From FEN-1279 sp964400285 (GTDB lineage Bacteria > Bacteroidota > Ignavibacteria > Tepidaquicellales > Tepidaquicellaceae), in the NCBI GenBank assembly GCA_964400285.1, contig CAYNTK010000004.1, forward strand, positions 1 to 64,000: a DNA stretch of 64,000 bases, read 5' to 3'. Both the position numbers and the translations under genes were made by a program. Shown piece by piece: positions 19,753 through 29,641 of this stretch. The first letter of the stretch is position 1. The number at the start of each line of letters is the position of its first letter. A model generated the notes under the pieces. That model was given only the letters and a program-made list of their open reading frames with translations, was not told the DNA's origin and did no database searches.

Positions 19753-20473
19753 TCTTTTGTGCAATTTTTGTATATGGAATTACTCCCGAAGGTCCGTTTA
19801 TATTAAAAGAAATTTTATTTTGAAAAACTAAATTTGCCAACTGATATTCGGGACTTCCCCCGTATTGGTCGCGTGCAAGGTCATATATTGTGCAGTTATT
19901 AATATTGAAATCTATCCATTTCATATCTCCTAAATGGAATCTACAACCCGGAGGTGTATATATAACCTCTCCAATCCCGTTCCTGAATTCTACTTTAAGC
20001 CCCTTACAATTTGGACAGGGTCCATCTGCCGTTCTTAACCATACTCCTGTGATGTCCGAACATCCTACAGTTCCATCATTACAATTTGTATAGTTTACTA
20101 TCTTACATATTCTTTCTTCCACCCTAACTGTATAATTACACAAAAAAACATTCCCTTCTATTCTTACCTGATAATCACCAGCTTTTAAAATTACCGATGT
20201 TGCAATATTTGTATCACAAGGAGGTATTGCCTGCCAGACTAAAGTGTCGGATAATTGTTTGTTCGAGATTTTAATTATAATATTGCTGTCTGTTTGTTGC
20301 GTTCTGATAAATGTAATTTTTCCATTTCCTTCTCCGTAAGGATTTGGAGGGGGAGGTGGTGGGGGTGGTGGCGGCGGTGAAGTTGTTATCCCGCCTCCCG
20401 AATCGCAAGCAGAGATATAAATTAAACCTAATATAAATAAAATACTGAAAATATATGATAATACTTTCTTCAT
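19661..20473 (-). CDS. Lipoprotein with an 11-proline run, unknown function
   Basis: 270 residues. Lipobox YISAC at residue 22, then Asp-Ser-Gly-Gly and a run of 11 prolines (about residues 33-43) that probably needs EF-P to be translated and may act as a stiff spacer away from the membrane. The mature part has about a dozen Cys, several in pairs (CNYT..., GPCPNCKG), hinting at disulfides outside the cytoplasm. The middle (DITGVWLRTADGP ... YTPPGCRF) resembles lipocalin-like small lipoproteins only loosely. The last 30 residues are highly basic and are read from DNA that also encodes the next gene's signal peptide. Confidence 0.7.
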   Translation of the reverse strand: MKKVLSYIFSILFILGLIYISACDSGGGITTSPPPPPPPPPPPNPYGEGNGKITFIRTQQTDSNIIIKISNKQLSDTLVWQAIPPCDTNIATSVILKAGDYQVRIEGNVFLCNYTVRVEERICKIVNYTNCNDGTVGCSDITGVWLRTADGPCPNCKGLKVEFRNGIGEVIYTPPGCRFHLGDMKWIDFNINNCTIYDLARDQYGGSPEYQLANLVFQNKISFNINGPSGVIPYTKIAQKNDKKISKKNNRPINRITYDESSGLQVTRGN

Positions 20474-20689
20474 ATATAGTGATGAAAAAGTTTTTAGGCA
20501 ATATATTTAATTTTTATACTCATTGCTATTACTTTTAGTTTCATAGTGAATTTTGCTAATAAGAATTATTTTTTATAATCATTTAAAATTTTTGCTCATT
20601 TTAAATAGCAACCATATATATAATCATACATTTAATTTCAACATAATTTTAACTAACTTTAGCTTAATTATCAAACAGAATAAATTATA

Positions 20690-21685
20690 ATGGAAAAGAT
20701 AATTAAACGCTTTATAAACATTTATATTGTAATATTTATTTTTGGTCTTTTAAATTCCTGCGACCTGAAAAGCCCGACAGAAAATGAAAAATCCGATACA
20801 ATCAGTGGTTGGCAAAGACAAACAAGCTATATTACAAATAGACTTTTTGCTGTTTCTTTTGTTAATGCAATGTATGGTATGGCTGCAGGTGAACAGGGAA
20901 AGATATTAAAAACTACAAACGGTGGCACATTCTGGTCTGTTGTTCATGCTGGCTCTCCATTTTATCTCAAAGGAATTAAATGTATTGACGAAAATTTTGC
21001 TACTGCTGTCGGTTCTGACGGAAAAGTAATCCGAACATCCGATGGTGGAAATTCTTGGTTTGAACAAATCACAGGAACAACCAATCAAATAAACACTGTT
21101 ACGTTTATTGGTTCGAACACAGGATTTATTGCTGGTTATGCGGGTTCTGTTTTTTATACTAATGATGGTGGTGCCACGTGGATTCCGGATGCTCAAGTCC
21201 AAACCTCTATCCATTCTCTTTATTTTATTGATTATTTAAATGGGTTGCTTTGTGGCAGTGGTGGATTGATTTATAAAACTTCCGATGGTGGTTCGACTTG
21301 GGTAAATGGCACAAGCGGAACGAGTCTCGATTTAAACGGAATTGCTTTTCTCGATGCAAACACTGGTATTGTTGTTGGTAATGATGGAGAAATCAGAATG
21401 TCAATAGATGGTGGTTTAGGTTGGTATAATTGCACAAGTAATGTAACGGGTATTCTTTATAGTGTTTCTATGCCAACAATTGGTAGAATTACAGCTGTTG
21501 GAGAAAGTGGTTTGATAATTACATCTACTAATTGGGGTGGACTCTGGAATATTCAAGATGTTGAAACTGAAGCTAATTTGTATTCTGTTCATTTTGTAGA
21601 TGAAAATACAGGCTTTGCCGTTGGAGATTCAGGAATAATTCTCAAAACAACAAACGGAGGAGAACCTTATCAAGTAAGATTTTAA
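20690..21685 (+). CDS. YCF48-like (BNR-repeat) lipoprotein
   Basis: 331 residues with a lipobox LLNSC near residue 24. The body is a seven-bladed type propeller of about six YCF48/photosystem-II-stability-factor-like repeats, each with the pattern G..G.I..T.(N/D)GG..W (TTNGGTFW, TSDGGNSW, TNDGGATW, TSDGGSTW, SIDGGLGW, TTNGG). In non-photosynthetic bacteria such proteins are outer-membrane or surface lipoproteins of unclear role. It is divergent from the poly-Pro lipoprotein gene, with 216 bp between the starts. Confidence 0.88.
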   Translation: MEKIIKRFINIYIVIFIFGLLNSCDLKSPTENEKSDTISGWQRQTSYITNRLFAVSFVNAMYGMAAGEQGKILKTTNGGTFWSVVHAGSPFYLKGIKCIDENFATAVGSDGKVIRTSDGGNSWFEQITGTTNQINTVTFIGSNTGFIAGYAGSVFYTNDGGATWIPDAQVQTSIHSLYFIDYLNGLLCGSGGLIYKTSDGGSTWVNGTSGTSLDLNGIAFLDANTGIVVGNDGEIRMSIDGGLGWYNCTSNVTGILYSVSMPTIGRITAVGESGLIITSTNWGGLWNIQDVETEANLYSVHFVDENTGFAVGDSGIILKTTNGGEPYQVRF

Positions 21686-21748
21686 GAGAGATTAAGATAT
21701 ATTAATCACCTTTTTTCGATATTCTATTTTTAATTGTATAATTATTTC

Positions 21749-23828
21749 TTATTTGCCCTCTAACTTTTCTTCTTTTTTATTAAGTGGGACTAAAACCAAA
21801 AACATTCCTATTAATATTATTGCGATTATGCTTCCCATAAATGAAGGTTTTTCGAACAAATGAAAAATCTTTATATCCGCAAAAGCTAGTCCTGCAAAAA
21901 GCAATCCTATCAACGCTTCGCCTGCGATTAATCCCGAAGATAAAAGAATTCCAATATTTGAAATTTTTTCTCTTTGCTTTTCATCATATTTTCGTTTTTC
22001 AATCACTTTATCTATTATTCCTTTCATCAGTCCACCTATAAAAATTGCAAATGAAGTATCTATCGGTAGATACATTCCCACGCTTATAAGCATAGGGCTT
22101 TTTACCTGCATCATAATTAATGCTACCCCCATAAACATACCGATAATTATTAAAATCAGTTCTGTTTTTCCTTCCACTATTCCCCGAGCCATAATGGCCA
22201 TTAAACTTGCTTGTGGAGCAGGAAGTTTCTCTCCGCCAAATCCTGCATTTGTTCCGAGAATATCGTTTTGCATTTCTGGGGGTAAGGCCTTAACTTCATC
22301 GAGCGTGAAAGTTTTTCCATTTAACTCTGGATTTTTCCCTTTATATGTAAGATTTGTTGTTCTCGAATCTTCTAACTTTTGTATTTCATTTCCCGTAGAT
22401 TGTTTTATATCTCCAAGATGTAGAAGCGATAAAACCAAAAACATAATTGCTGAAGTTGAAATCACGCCGAATATATCTCCAAGCTGCATTTTCCACGGTG
22501 TGCAACCGAGTATATGACCCGCTTTTAAGTCTTGCATCATTTCTCCCGCCACCGACACCGATGTGCAGGTAAATGCTGCAACACCAAGCACTGCTGCAAT
22601 TCCCGAATAGCCCGACATTCCAAGCCCGACCATTAAAAATGCTACCACTATTAATACTGCTACTGTTAGTCCGCTCGTTGGATTATTACTTACACCTATT
22701 ATTCCAACTAAATAACCTGAAACTGCTGCAAAAACAAATCCCATAAAAATCATAACTATCGTTGCTATTGCAGCAGGAAAAGCTGAGTTTGTGAAATAAT
22801 TGAAAATGAAAAACATTATAATTGCTATTCCTAAAAGTGCAGGTAAAACAATCTTCAAATTTATATCTTTATCTGTTCTTTCTAGAACTATATTTTCTTC
22901 TGTTGTTTTTTTTATGTTTGCAAACGAGCGAGAGATACCTTCGAATAAACTCTTACGCATTTTATATAATGTATAAAACGCACCAACAAGCATTCCACCT
23001 ATTGCAATATATCTTACATAAGCTTTCCATACCCTCGTAATTTCTATTGCCCAGTCTGAAATGCCAGTAGGATTATTGTAATTAAGAAAATAAGCTATAG
23101 CTGGAGCAAGCAAACCCCAAGCAAGTAAACCACCGCTAAAGTTTATTGCACCAAGGCGAGGACCTATTATATAACCCACACCAAAATATGCAGGTGCCAT
23201 TCCGGGTGAACGAAGTAGCAAACTCCCTTTTGTAAATGATACCACTTTTTGCCAGCTTGAAGCTATGAATTTAAATTCTACTAATGCTGTTAATAATGCC
23301 CCAACACCCATTCCCGAAAGTAAATACTTCGAACCACTCATCCCCTTTTGTCCCGATTTATGTATTTCTGCGGCTGCAATAGATTCTGGAAATGGAAGCT
23401 CTTTATCCTCTACAAGTACCCTACGTAGTAAAGTTACAAACATAATTCCAAGTGTTCCCGCTACTGCAAGTATAATTGTTGATATAATATAATGCGATGT
23501 TGAATAGAATGGGTCCCAAATAGAAGCTATGTAAAATGCAGGTAAAACAAAAATTGCTCCTGCCGCAATATTGCCTCCAATAGAACCCAATAGTTCTCGC
23601 TGCGTTTTCTTCGAGAATAGTTCCTTTCAGTGCTTTTAAAACTGCCATACCAATTATTGCAGTTGTATATGTTGCCGCAATTGTCATTCCCGCTTTTAAC
23701 CCAAGATAAGCATTTGCCGCACCCATCAGCATTGCCATTATTGCTCCAAGCAGTGCAGCACGGATTGTAAATTCCTTCATTTCGACATTTGCTGGCACAA
23801 ATGGTATAAATTTTTTCTCTTCGTTCAT
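21749..23828 (-). pseudogene. OPT-family oligopeptide transporter, split by a frameshift
   Basis: Two overlapping minus frames together encode one OPT transporter of about 690 residues. The first part (23828 to about 23590) runs MNEEKKFIPFVPANVEMKEF ... LEENAARTIG, then changes to nonsense. The second part (about 23590 to 21749, 613 codons) continues with GSIGGNIAAGAIF. OPT proteins have TIGSxGxxIAAG as one block, so the join is at the GGG of att-ggg-ttc (plus-strand 23586-23588): removing one G restores T-I-G-S-I-G-G. About 14 membrane helices would result. The rest is intact with no other stop, so this is either a recent mutation or a sequencing error. OPT proteins import oligopeptides or metal chelates. 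Confidence 0.85.
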
Positions 23829-23858
23829 TTAATCTCCAATATTATTTTTATATGGTTT

Positions 23859-24302
23859 TTATTTTTCTATTTTCCATATTACCCTACCATCGAGGCAGTT
23901 TAACTCTATTGTCTCGGGAATTTTATAATTTTTATCCGTTATTCCAAAAATACTATAATTATCATATTCTTTGCTGAAAATCAAAGTTACGCTTTCTCCT
24001 GCTTTTAGCATCGAGTGTTTTATTTTTCCTTCCCATAATTCAGATTTATTTATTAATCCTTCGAGTTGATGCTCATATTTATTATCGAGTTTTAATTCAC
24101 ACCTTGCAAGGTCTCTTTCACCCGTATTAATTATTCTTAACGAAAAAGAACCATCTGATTCAGATTTTTCTTTCTCTTTTAATATCTCTAGTTTAATTTT
24201 AATATTGTTTTCATTTAAAAAAGGAACTACTTCTTTATAATCCTGTCCACAGGAAAATGTAAATAACAGTAAAACTATAAACAAAAAATTTAAATATTTC
24301 AT
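23859..24302 (-). CDS. Small lipoprotein, unknown function
   Basis: 147 residues with a lipobox FTFSCG (Cys at 18), so it is anchored to a membrane. The mature part appears to be a single beta-sandwich domain with alternating strands (FSLRIINTGERDLARCELKLD ..., VTLIFSKEYDNYSIFG), similar in feel to FxLYD/DUF-type extracytoplasmic domains, but I cannot assign a family. It lies 30 bp upstream of the OPT transporter and in the same direction, so the two probably share a transcript. Confidence 0.75.
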   Translation of the reverse strand: MKYLNFLFIVLLLFTFSCGQDYKEVVPFLNENNIKIKLEILKEKEKSESDGSFSLRIINTGERDLARCELKLDNKYEHQLEGLINKSELWEGKIKHSMLKAGESVTLIFSKEYDNYSIFGITDKNYKIPETIELNCLDGRVIWKIEK

Positions 24303-24394
24303 ATCTGTTTTAATTTTTATTTGACTTGCATTTACAATCTCTATTTATAAGTTTTTAATATATTTAAATTAAATTTTTTTTAAAACTTATTTCT

Positions 24395-25096
24395 GTGCAT
24401 ACAAATAATTACCCTTACGAAAAACAGTTACTTCAAAAATCATCGGATTACATAAATAAATTAAGTGAGCATAATATTCTTGCAGATATAATTACAGATT
24501 CTATTAGAGAATACTCAATAAAAATTGATGTGAAAGATTCTGGAATTGTTAATCTATATTATAAACCTACACAGAACACATTTTCAATTTCACTTAACGA
24601 AATTAAAAACGAAGGCGATAAATTTATCCTCCAGAATTATTGGAACGAACTTAATAACATTGCCGAAAATGAAATTTATAAAAACAAAGGTTATGAAATT
24701 GATGTAGACGGCTCATATAAAAATGGTATCTCTTCTTATGGAGTTGTGATTAGAAAAGATGGAAAAGTAATAAAAGAAATTTCAGGAATTGTAAATTCTT
24801 CACAGGTTTATAATTCTAATCAAATAGCAGGGGAAATAAAAGCAGTTAAAGAGGCAATTCTATGGTGCAGAAAAAATAAAATACCCGAGGTTACTATCTA
24901 TTATGATTATAAAGGATTAGAAAAATGGGCTAACGGATTATGGAAAACTAAAAAAGATATTTCAAAAGAATTTGCAGAATTTATGAAAATTAACGATATT
25001 AAAATCAATTGGATTAAAATAAAAAGCCACACAGGTAAACAGTGGAATGAATATGCAGATAAACTTGCAGAGAATGCAAAAAAAATAAAAAAATAA
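24395..25096 (+). CDS. rnhA: Ribonuclease HI with N-terminal extension
   Basis: 233 residues starting at GTG. The C-terminal 135 residues are an RNase HI domain: catalytic acids Asp105 (IDVDGSY), Glu147 (AGEIKA), Asp171 (YYDYKG) and Asp222 (YADKLA) are all present, and HTGKQWNEYAD is the classical end motif. The first 95 residues form a separate helix-strand domain that I do not recognise and that is not the usual hybrid-binding domain. The enzyme removes RNA from RNA:DNA hybrids such as R-loops and Okazaki primers. It is divergent from the lipoprotein at 23859. Confidence 0.88.
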   Translation: MHTNNYPYEKQLLQKSSDYINKLSEHNILADIITDSIREYSIKIDVKDSGIVNLYYKPTQNTFSISLNEIKNEGDKFILQNYWNELNNIAENEIYKNKGYEIDVDGSYKNGISSYGVVIRKDGKVIKEISGIVNSSQVYNSNQIAGEIKAVKEAILWCRKNKIPEVTIYYDYKGLEKWANGLWKTKKDISKEFAEFMKINDIKINWIKIKSHTGKQWNEYADKLAENAKKIKK

Positions 25097-25160
25097 GAAC
25101 TAATCATTTATCAATCTTGTTTTATGAAAATAAAAAATAAACAGTTACTTCACAAAAAAT

Positions 25161-25373
25161 ATGGACACATTGAGATTCAAAACAAATATTAAATGCAAAA
25201 ATTGTGTAGCAAAAGTTTCACCATATCTCGATGAAAGTGAAATTATTTCCGAATGGAAAGTTGATTTAGAAAATCCCGATAGAATTTTAACTGTAATAGG
25301 AGATAATATCTCAGGCGAATACGTAAAAGAAACTCTTATAAAAGCAGGTTATAAAGCTGAAGAAATAAATTAA
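25161..25373 (+). CDS. Heavy-metal-associated (HMA) domain protein
   Basis: 70 residues, a single ferredoxin-like HMA domain. The metal-binding pair is in IKCKNC (Cys12 and Cys15), a CxxC spaced as in CopZ/Atx1 copper chaperones, though the usual Met before the first Cys is not present. The end KAGYKAEEIN is typical of HMA. It is likely a soluble metal-binding or redox protein. No copper ATPase is in the window. Confidence 0.82.
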   Translation: MDTLRFKTNIKCKNCVAKVSPYLDESEIISEWKVDLENPDRILTVIGDNISGEYVKETLIKAGYKAEEIN

Positions 25374-25379
25374 AAATAA

Positions 25380-25742
25380 TTATAAAAATCCCAACTCTAG
25401 TTTTGCTTCTTCTGTCATTCTATCCAGACTCCACGGTGGGTCGAATGTTATTTCTACTCTTGCATCGTTTATCATTGGATGCTCTTTTAATTTTTCCTGA
25501 ACTTCTATAGGTAGTGAACCCGCAACGGGGCAGGCAGGGGATGTAAGCGTCATAATCACAAGCACGTCTCCATTCGTTGCCAACTTAATATCATATATTA
25601 AGCCAAGGTCATAAATGTTTACTGGAATTTCAGGGTCATAACACATTTTTAAAACCTTAATTACCTCTTCCTTTAATTCATCGAGGTTGACTTCTTTTTT
25701 TTCTTCTTGAGTTTTTTCGATATTTTGGTTTTCAGTTTCCAA
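25380..25742 (-). CDS. sufT: SufT-type Fe-S assembly factor (DUF59/MIP18)
   Basis: 120 residues. DPEIPVNIYDLGLIY (36-50) and LTSPACPVAGSLP (Cys71) are the defining MIP18/DUF59 motifs, and a charged N-terminal tail precedes the domain. SufT takes part in Fe-S cluster maturation or delivery. It is the last gene of the suf operon, 60 bp after sufE, which makes the role here more secure than for stand-alone DUF59 proteins such as PaaD. A TTAAATGTTAAAT repeat lies in the gap before it. Confidence 0.9.
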   Translation of the reverse strand: METENQNIEKTQEEKKEVNLDELKEEVIKVLKMCYDPEIPVNIYDLGLIYDIKLATNGDVLVIMTLTSPACPVAGSLPIEVQEKLKEHPMINDARVEITFDPPWSLDRMTEEAKLELGFL

Positions 25743-25802
25743 CTCTTTATATAATGTTAAATGTTAAATGAAAACGGAGTTTCTGCTCTTTATTATTCAT
25801 TA

Positions 25803-26228
25803 CTAATTATTCATTATCAATTGTTTTGCGTTTTCTTTCATATGCTTAATCATCGATACAAGTCCATTTGCTCTATTTGGAGATAGATGTTCTTTCATGC
25901 CAATTTTGTCGATGAATTCAAGCTTTGCATTAACTATATCTTCTGGCTTTTGGTTAGATAATACTCTTACCAATAAACCAACGAGTCCTTTTGTTATTAT
26001 TGCATCGCTATCTGCTTCATATACAACATTCCCATTTTCAAATTTTGTATTTAACCAGACCTGCGACTGGCATCCCGAAACTTTTCTATCGTCAGTTTTT
26101 AATTTTTCATCCATTGGAGGAAGATTTTTTCCAAGTTCGATTATATATTCGTATTTATCTATCCATTCGTCAAAAATGGAAAATTCTTCTACTATTTCAT
26201 TTTCAATTTCTTCAATGGTTTTGCTCAT
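25803..26228 (-). CDS. sufE: SufE sulfur acceptor
   Basis: 141 residues, the standard size. The active Cys53 lies in VSGCQSQVW, and the helix KYEYIIELGKNLP near the start is conserved in SufE. It takes sulfane sulfur from SufS and passes it to the SufBCD scaffold in the cytoplasm. 40 bp downstream of sufS. Confidence 0.95.
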   Translation of the reverse strand: MSKTIEEIENEIVEEFSIFDEWIDKYEYIIELGKNLPPMDEKLKTDDRKVSGCQSQVWLNTKFENGNVVYEADSDAIITKGLVGLLVRVLSNQKPEDIVNAKLEFIDKIGMKEHLSPNRANGLVSMIKHMKENAKQLIMNN

Positions 26229-26268
26229 ATATTAATTATGTTTATCTTCAATATTATAACACTCGAAC

Positions 26269-27492
26269 TTATAAGAGCATTTCTTTTGCTTTCTTCACTC
26301 CTTTAACAAGATAATCAATTTCTTCTTTCGTATTATAAAACGCAAATGATGCTCTAACTGTTCCGGGAATTTTAAAAAACTTCATTAATGGTTCAGTGCA
26401 ATGAACACCTGTTCTAACTGCAATTCCAAGCTGGTCGAGTAATGTTCCTATATCATAAGGATGTAAATTCCCAATCAGAAACGATATTACGCTTGCTTTA
26501 TCATTAGCGTTTCCAATAATTTTCATATCTTCGATTTCATTTAACATTCGAGTTCCATATTCCAATAGAGAATGCTCGTAATTAGCAATTTTTTCAATTC
26601 CGATATCCGAAATGTAATTCAATGCAGAAGCGAGCCCAATGCTTCCAGCAATATTTGGTGTTCCCGCTTCAAATTTATACGGTAAATCGTTATATGTTGT
26701 TTTTTCAAACAAAACTGTTTTTATCATTTCCCCGCCGCCTTGATACGGAGGCATTTTGTCGAGAAATTTTTCTTTTCCATAAAGAATTCCTATTCCTGTT
26801 GGACCGTAAACCTTATGACCCGAAAAGGCAAAAAAATCACAATCCAATTTCTGAACATCGATTTTCAAATGCTGGATAGCTTGTGCACCGTCGAGCAGAA
26901 CAGGAATATTATATGAATGAGCGAGTTCAATTATTTTTTTTACGGGATTGATTGTTCCGAGTGAATTAGAAATATATGTTACGGAAATAAATTTTGTTTT
27001 TTCTGAAACAAGTCTTAAAAATTCTTCGAAGATAATTTCACCTTTGCTATTAATCGGAATTACTTTTAATTTTGCCCCTGTTTTTTCGCATATCATTTGC
27101 CAGGGGACTATATTGGAGTGATGTTCAAGAGTGGAAATTATTATTTCGTCATTTTTTTTCAGATATTTTTGTCCATAAGTATCAGCCACAAGATTTATTG
27201 CTTCGGTTGTTCCTCTCGTAAAAATAACTTCTTCGGTTTTTTCTGCGTTAATAAATTTCTGAATTGTTTTCCGCGATAACTCATAAGCATTTGTCGCTTT
27301 TTCGCTTAGAAAATGAACGCCTCTATGAACATTACTATTTATTTCGGAATAATAATTTGAAATAGTATCTATTACAACTTTAGGTTTTTGTGATGTTGCG
27401 GCATTATCAAAATAAACAAGAGGTTTTCCGTTTATTTTTGAATTTAAAATCGGAAAATCTTGCCTGATTTTTTCTACATCGAAATTTGACAT
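26269..27492 (-). CDS. sufS: SufS cysteine desulfurase
   Basis: 407 residues, a class II (group II NifS-like) fold-type I PLP enzyme. The PLP Lys is in FAFSGHKVYGPTG (about Lys227), and the sulfur-carrying Cys is in RTGVHCTEPLM (about Cys365) with the RxGxHC motif of SufS. It converts cysteine to alanine and a persulfide that SufE accepts. Start is 7 bp after the sufD stop. Confidence 0.96.
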   Translation of the reverse strand: MSNFDVEKIRQDFPILNSKINGKPLVYFDNAATSQKPKVVIDTISNYYSEINSNVHRGVHFLSEKATNAYELSRKTIQKFINAEKTEEVIFTRGTTEAINLVADTYGQKYLKKNDEIIISTLEHHSNIVPWQMICEKTGAKLKVIPINSKGEIIFEEFLRLVSEKTKFISVTYISNSLGTINPVKKIIELAHSYNIPVLLDGAQAIQHLKIDVQKLDCDFFAFSGHKVYGPTGIGILYGKEKFLDKMPPYQGGGEMIKTVLFEKTTYNDLPYKFEAGTPNIAGSIGLASALNYISDIGIEKIANYEHSLLEYGTRMLNEIEDMKIIGNANDKASVISFLIGNLHPYDIGTLLDQLGIAVRTGVHCTEPLMKFFKIPGTVRASFAFYNTKEEIDYLVKGVKKAKEMLL

Positions 27493-27499
27493 AACTTTT

Positions 27500-28804
27500 T
27501 TAACTTTCCAGTTTTTTACTTAACTTCTCTTCAAGGTATATTTTTATTTCTTCTATTTGTATATCCTCGATTATTTCATTTGCGAAAGCGTATAATAATA
27601 ATTTTCTTCCTTCTTTTTCTCCGATTCCTCGAGCTTTCAGATAAAATAATTGTTCTTTATCAATTTGTCCGGTTGTAGCTCCGTGACTGCATTTCACGTC
27701 GTCTGCATAAATCTCAAGTTGAGGTTTTGAATTAATTATGGCATCATTTGACAGCAAAATATTTTTATTCATCTGGTAAGCATTTGTTTTTTGTGCATCT
27801 TTTCTCACCATAATTTTCCCGTTGAAAACACCGTCTGCCTCTTCGTCTATTATACCTTTATAATATTCGTTGCTGTTACAATTTGGAGTTGCGTGGTCAA
27901 CGAGAGTATGATTATCTATATGTTGTTTCCCTGTTATATAATATAATCCATTGTAATTACACTCTGCATTCTCTCCGTTTAAGTATGAATTCAAGTTATT
28001 TCTTATTACACTCCCGCCCCAACTTACCGTTACAGAAGTGAATACACTGTTTTTTTCTTGAAAAACTTGTGTCGTTCCAATGTGATAAGAATTTGATTCC
28101 TCATTTTGTATTTTATAATATTGAATATTTGAATTTTCATCGGCATATATTTCGGTTACTACGTTTGAAAACGAATCATTTTCTCCTAAAGAATAATATT
28201 CTTCTATTATATGAGCTTTAGAGTTTTTTTCTGTAACAATCAGATTTCTTGGTTGACCTATAACTTTTGATTTTCTTGAATCTAAAATGTTTAAAATCAT
28301 AACAGGTTCTTTTAATTCATAGTTGCTCGGAATATGAATAAAAACACCATCAACAGCCATTGCAGTATTTAAAGCGGTAAACCCATCTGCTTTATAATCC
28401 GCATATTTTCCTAAATATTTAAGGACTAAATCTTTTTTATTATTTATAGCTTGTCCTAAATTTCCAATGTGTAGGTTTTTGTATTCGGAAATAATTTTTG
28501 AATGCTCTAATGAATACTGTCCATTTATTAAAACAACTAAATTGGCTTTTAATTTTGGAATCAGAAATTTTTTAAATACGTTTTTTTCTATTTTTTGCTT
28601 ACTATCTGGAAATCCAAAATTATTATTCACGATTTGTTTTATGTTGGTAAATCTCCAATCCTCCATCTTTCTGTTTGGAAAACCTACATTCTCAAAATAC
28701 TCTTTTGCTTTTCTTCTAATTTCCGAAAATGTTTTATTTTCGAAAGTTATTTTTTTTTCGAGTTCGGTAAATTCTTTTAATATTTTTTCTTTAAAATCTG
28801 GCAT
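27500..28804 (-). CDS. sufD: SufD scaffold subunit
   Basis: 434 residues, beta-helix SufB/SufD family. The C-terminal half has the conserved stretch VKCSHGATTGQIDKEQLFYL, which includes the Cys and His used at the SufB-SufD interface. FPNRKMEDWRFTN near the N-terminus is typical of SufD. With SufB and two SufC it forms the cluster-building complex. 19 bp after sufC. Confidence 0.95.
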   Translation of the reverse strand: MPDFKEKILKEFTELEKKITFENKTFSEIRRKAKEYFENVGFPNRKMEDWRFTNIKQIVNNNFGFPDSKQKIEKNVFKKFLIPKLKANLVVLINGQYSLEHSKIISEYKNLHIGNLGQAINNKKDLVLKYLGKYADYKADGFTALNTAMAVDGVFIHIPSNYELKEPVMILNILDSRKSKVIGQPRNLIVTEKNSKAHIIEEYYSLGENDSFSNVVTEIYADENSNIQYYKIQNEESNSYHIGTTQVFQEKNSVFTSVTVSWGGSVIRNNLNSYLNGENAECNYNGLYYITGKQHIDNHTLVDHATPNCNSNEYYKGIIDEEADGVFNGKIMVRKDAQKTNAYQMNKNILLSNDAIINSKPQLEIYADDVKCSHGATTGQIDKEQLFYLKARGIGEKEGRKLLLYAFANEIIEDIQIEEIKIYLEEKLSKKLES

Positions 28805-28823
28805 TTTTATTAATCATTAATAA

Positions 28824-29576
28824 TTACTTATTATTCATTGATGTAACCCAATCGTATCCTAATTCTTCAAGTTTTAAAGCAAGTTCTTTTCCTCCCGAAG
28901 TTGCAATCTTTCCATCGCTCAATACGTGCACATAATCAGGAACAATATAGTTCAATAATCTTTGATAGTGGGTAATTACAATAAAAGCATTATTTGAATT
29001 TTTTACTTTATTAACTCCATCTGATACAATACGTAGAGCATCTATATCAAGACCGGAATCCGTTTCATCGAGTATGGATAGTTTCGGTTCCATCATTGCA
29101 AGCTGGAAAATTTCATTACGTTTTTTTTCTCCGCCCGAGAAGCCAACATTTACGTATCTGCTTGTCATACTTGTATCGAGCTCGACAAGTTTTGCCTTTG
29201 CTTTCAGTAATTTTAGAAACTCGACCGAACTCAATGGCTCTTGTCCTCTATATTTTCTTACTTCATTTATTGCAGTTTTCATAAAATTTGTTGTTGATAC
29301 ACCGGGAATTTCAACGGGATACTGGAATGCAAGAAATATTCCTTCTCTTGCTCTATCTTCAGGGGAAAAATCGAGAAGATTTTTTCCCTCATAAATCACT
29401 TCGCCATCTGTAACTTCATAACCGTCTTTTCCTGTTAACACCGATGCAAGTGTAGATTTTCCCGAGCCATTCGGACCCATAATGGCGTGAACTTCACCTG
29501 CTTTTACTTCAAGATTTATTCCTTTCAGAATTTCTTTTCCCTCTACATTCGCTTTTAAATTTCTAATTGTAAGCAT
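28824..29576 (-). CDS. sufC: SufC ATPase
   Basis: 250 residues. A single ABC domain with Walker A GPNGSGKST (34-42), signature FSGGEKKRNE and Walker B LSILDETDSGLD, the last being characteristic of SufC (Asp-Ser-Gly-Leu-Asp). It powers shape changes in SufBCD during assembly and is not a transporter subunit. 65 bp after sufB. Confidence 0.96.
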   Translation of the reverse strand: MLTIRNLKANVEGKEILKGINLEVKAGEVHAIMGPNGSGKSTLASVLTGKDGYEVTDGEVIYEGKNLLDFSPEDRAREGIFLAFQYPVEIPGVSTTNFMKTAINEVRKYRGQEPLSSVEFLKLLKAKAKLVELDTSMTSRYVNVGFSGGEKKRNEIFQLAMMEPKLSILDETDSGLDIDALRIVSDGVNKVKNSNNAFIVITHYQRLLNYIVPDYVHVLSDGKIATSGGKELALKLEELGYDWVTSMNNK

Positions 29577-29641
29577 TGTTTATTCTTATTAATATATTTC
29601 TTTATTAAAATTTTATTTTTTAAATTACTTTTTATTATTTA

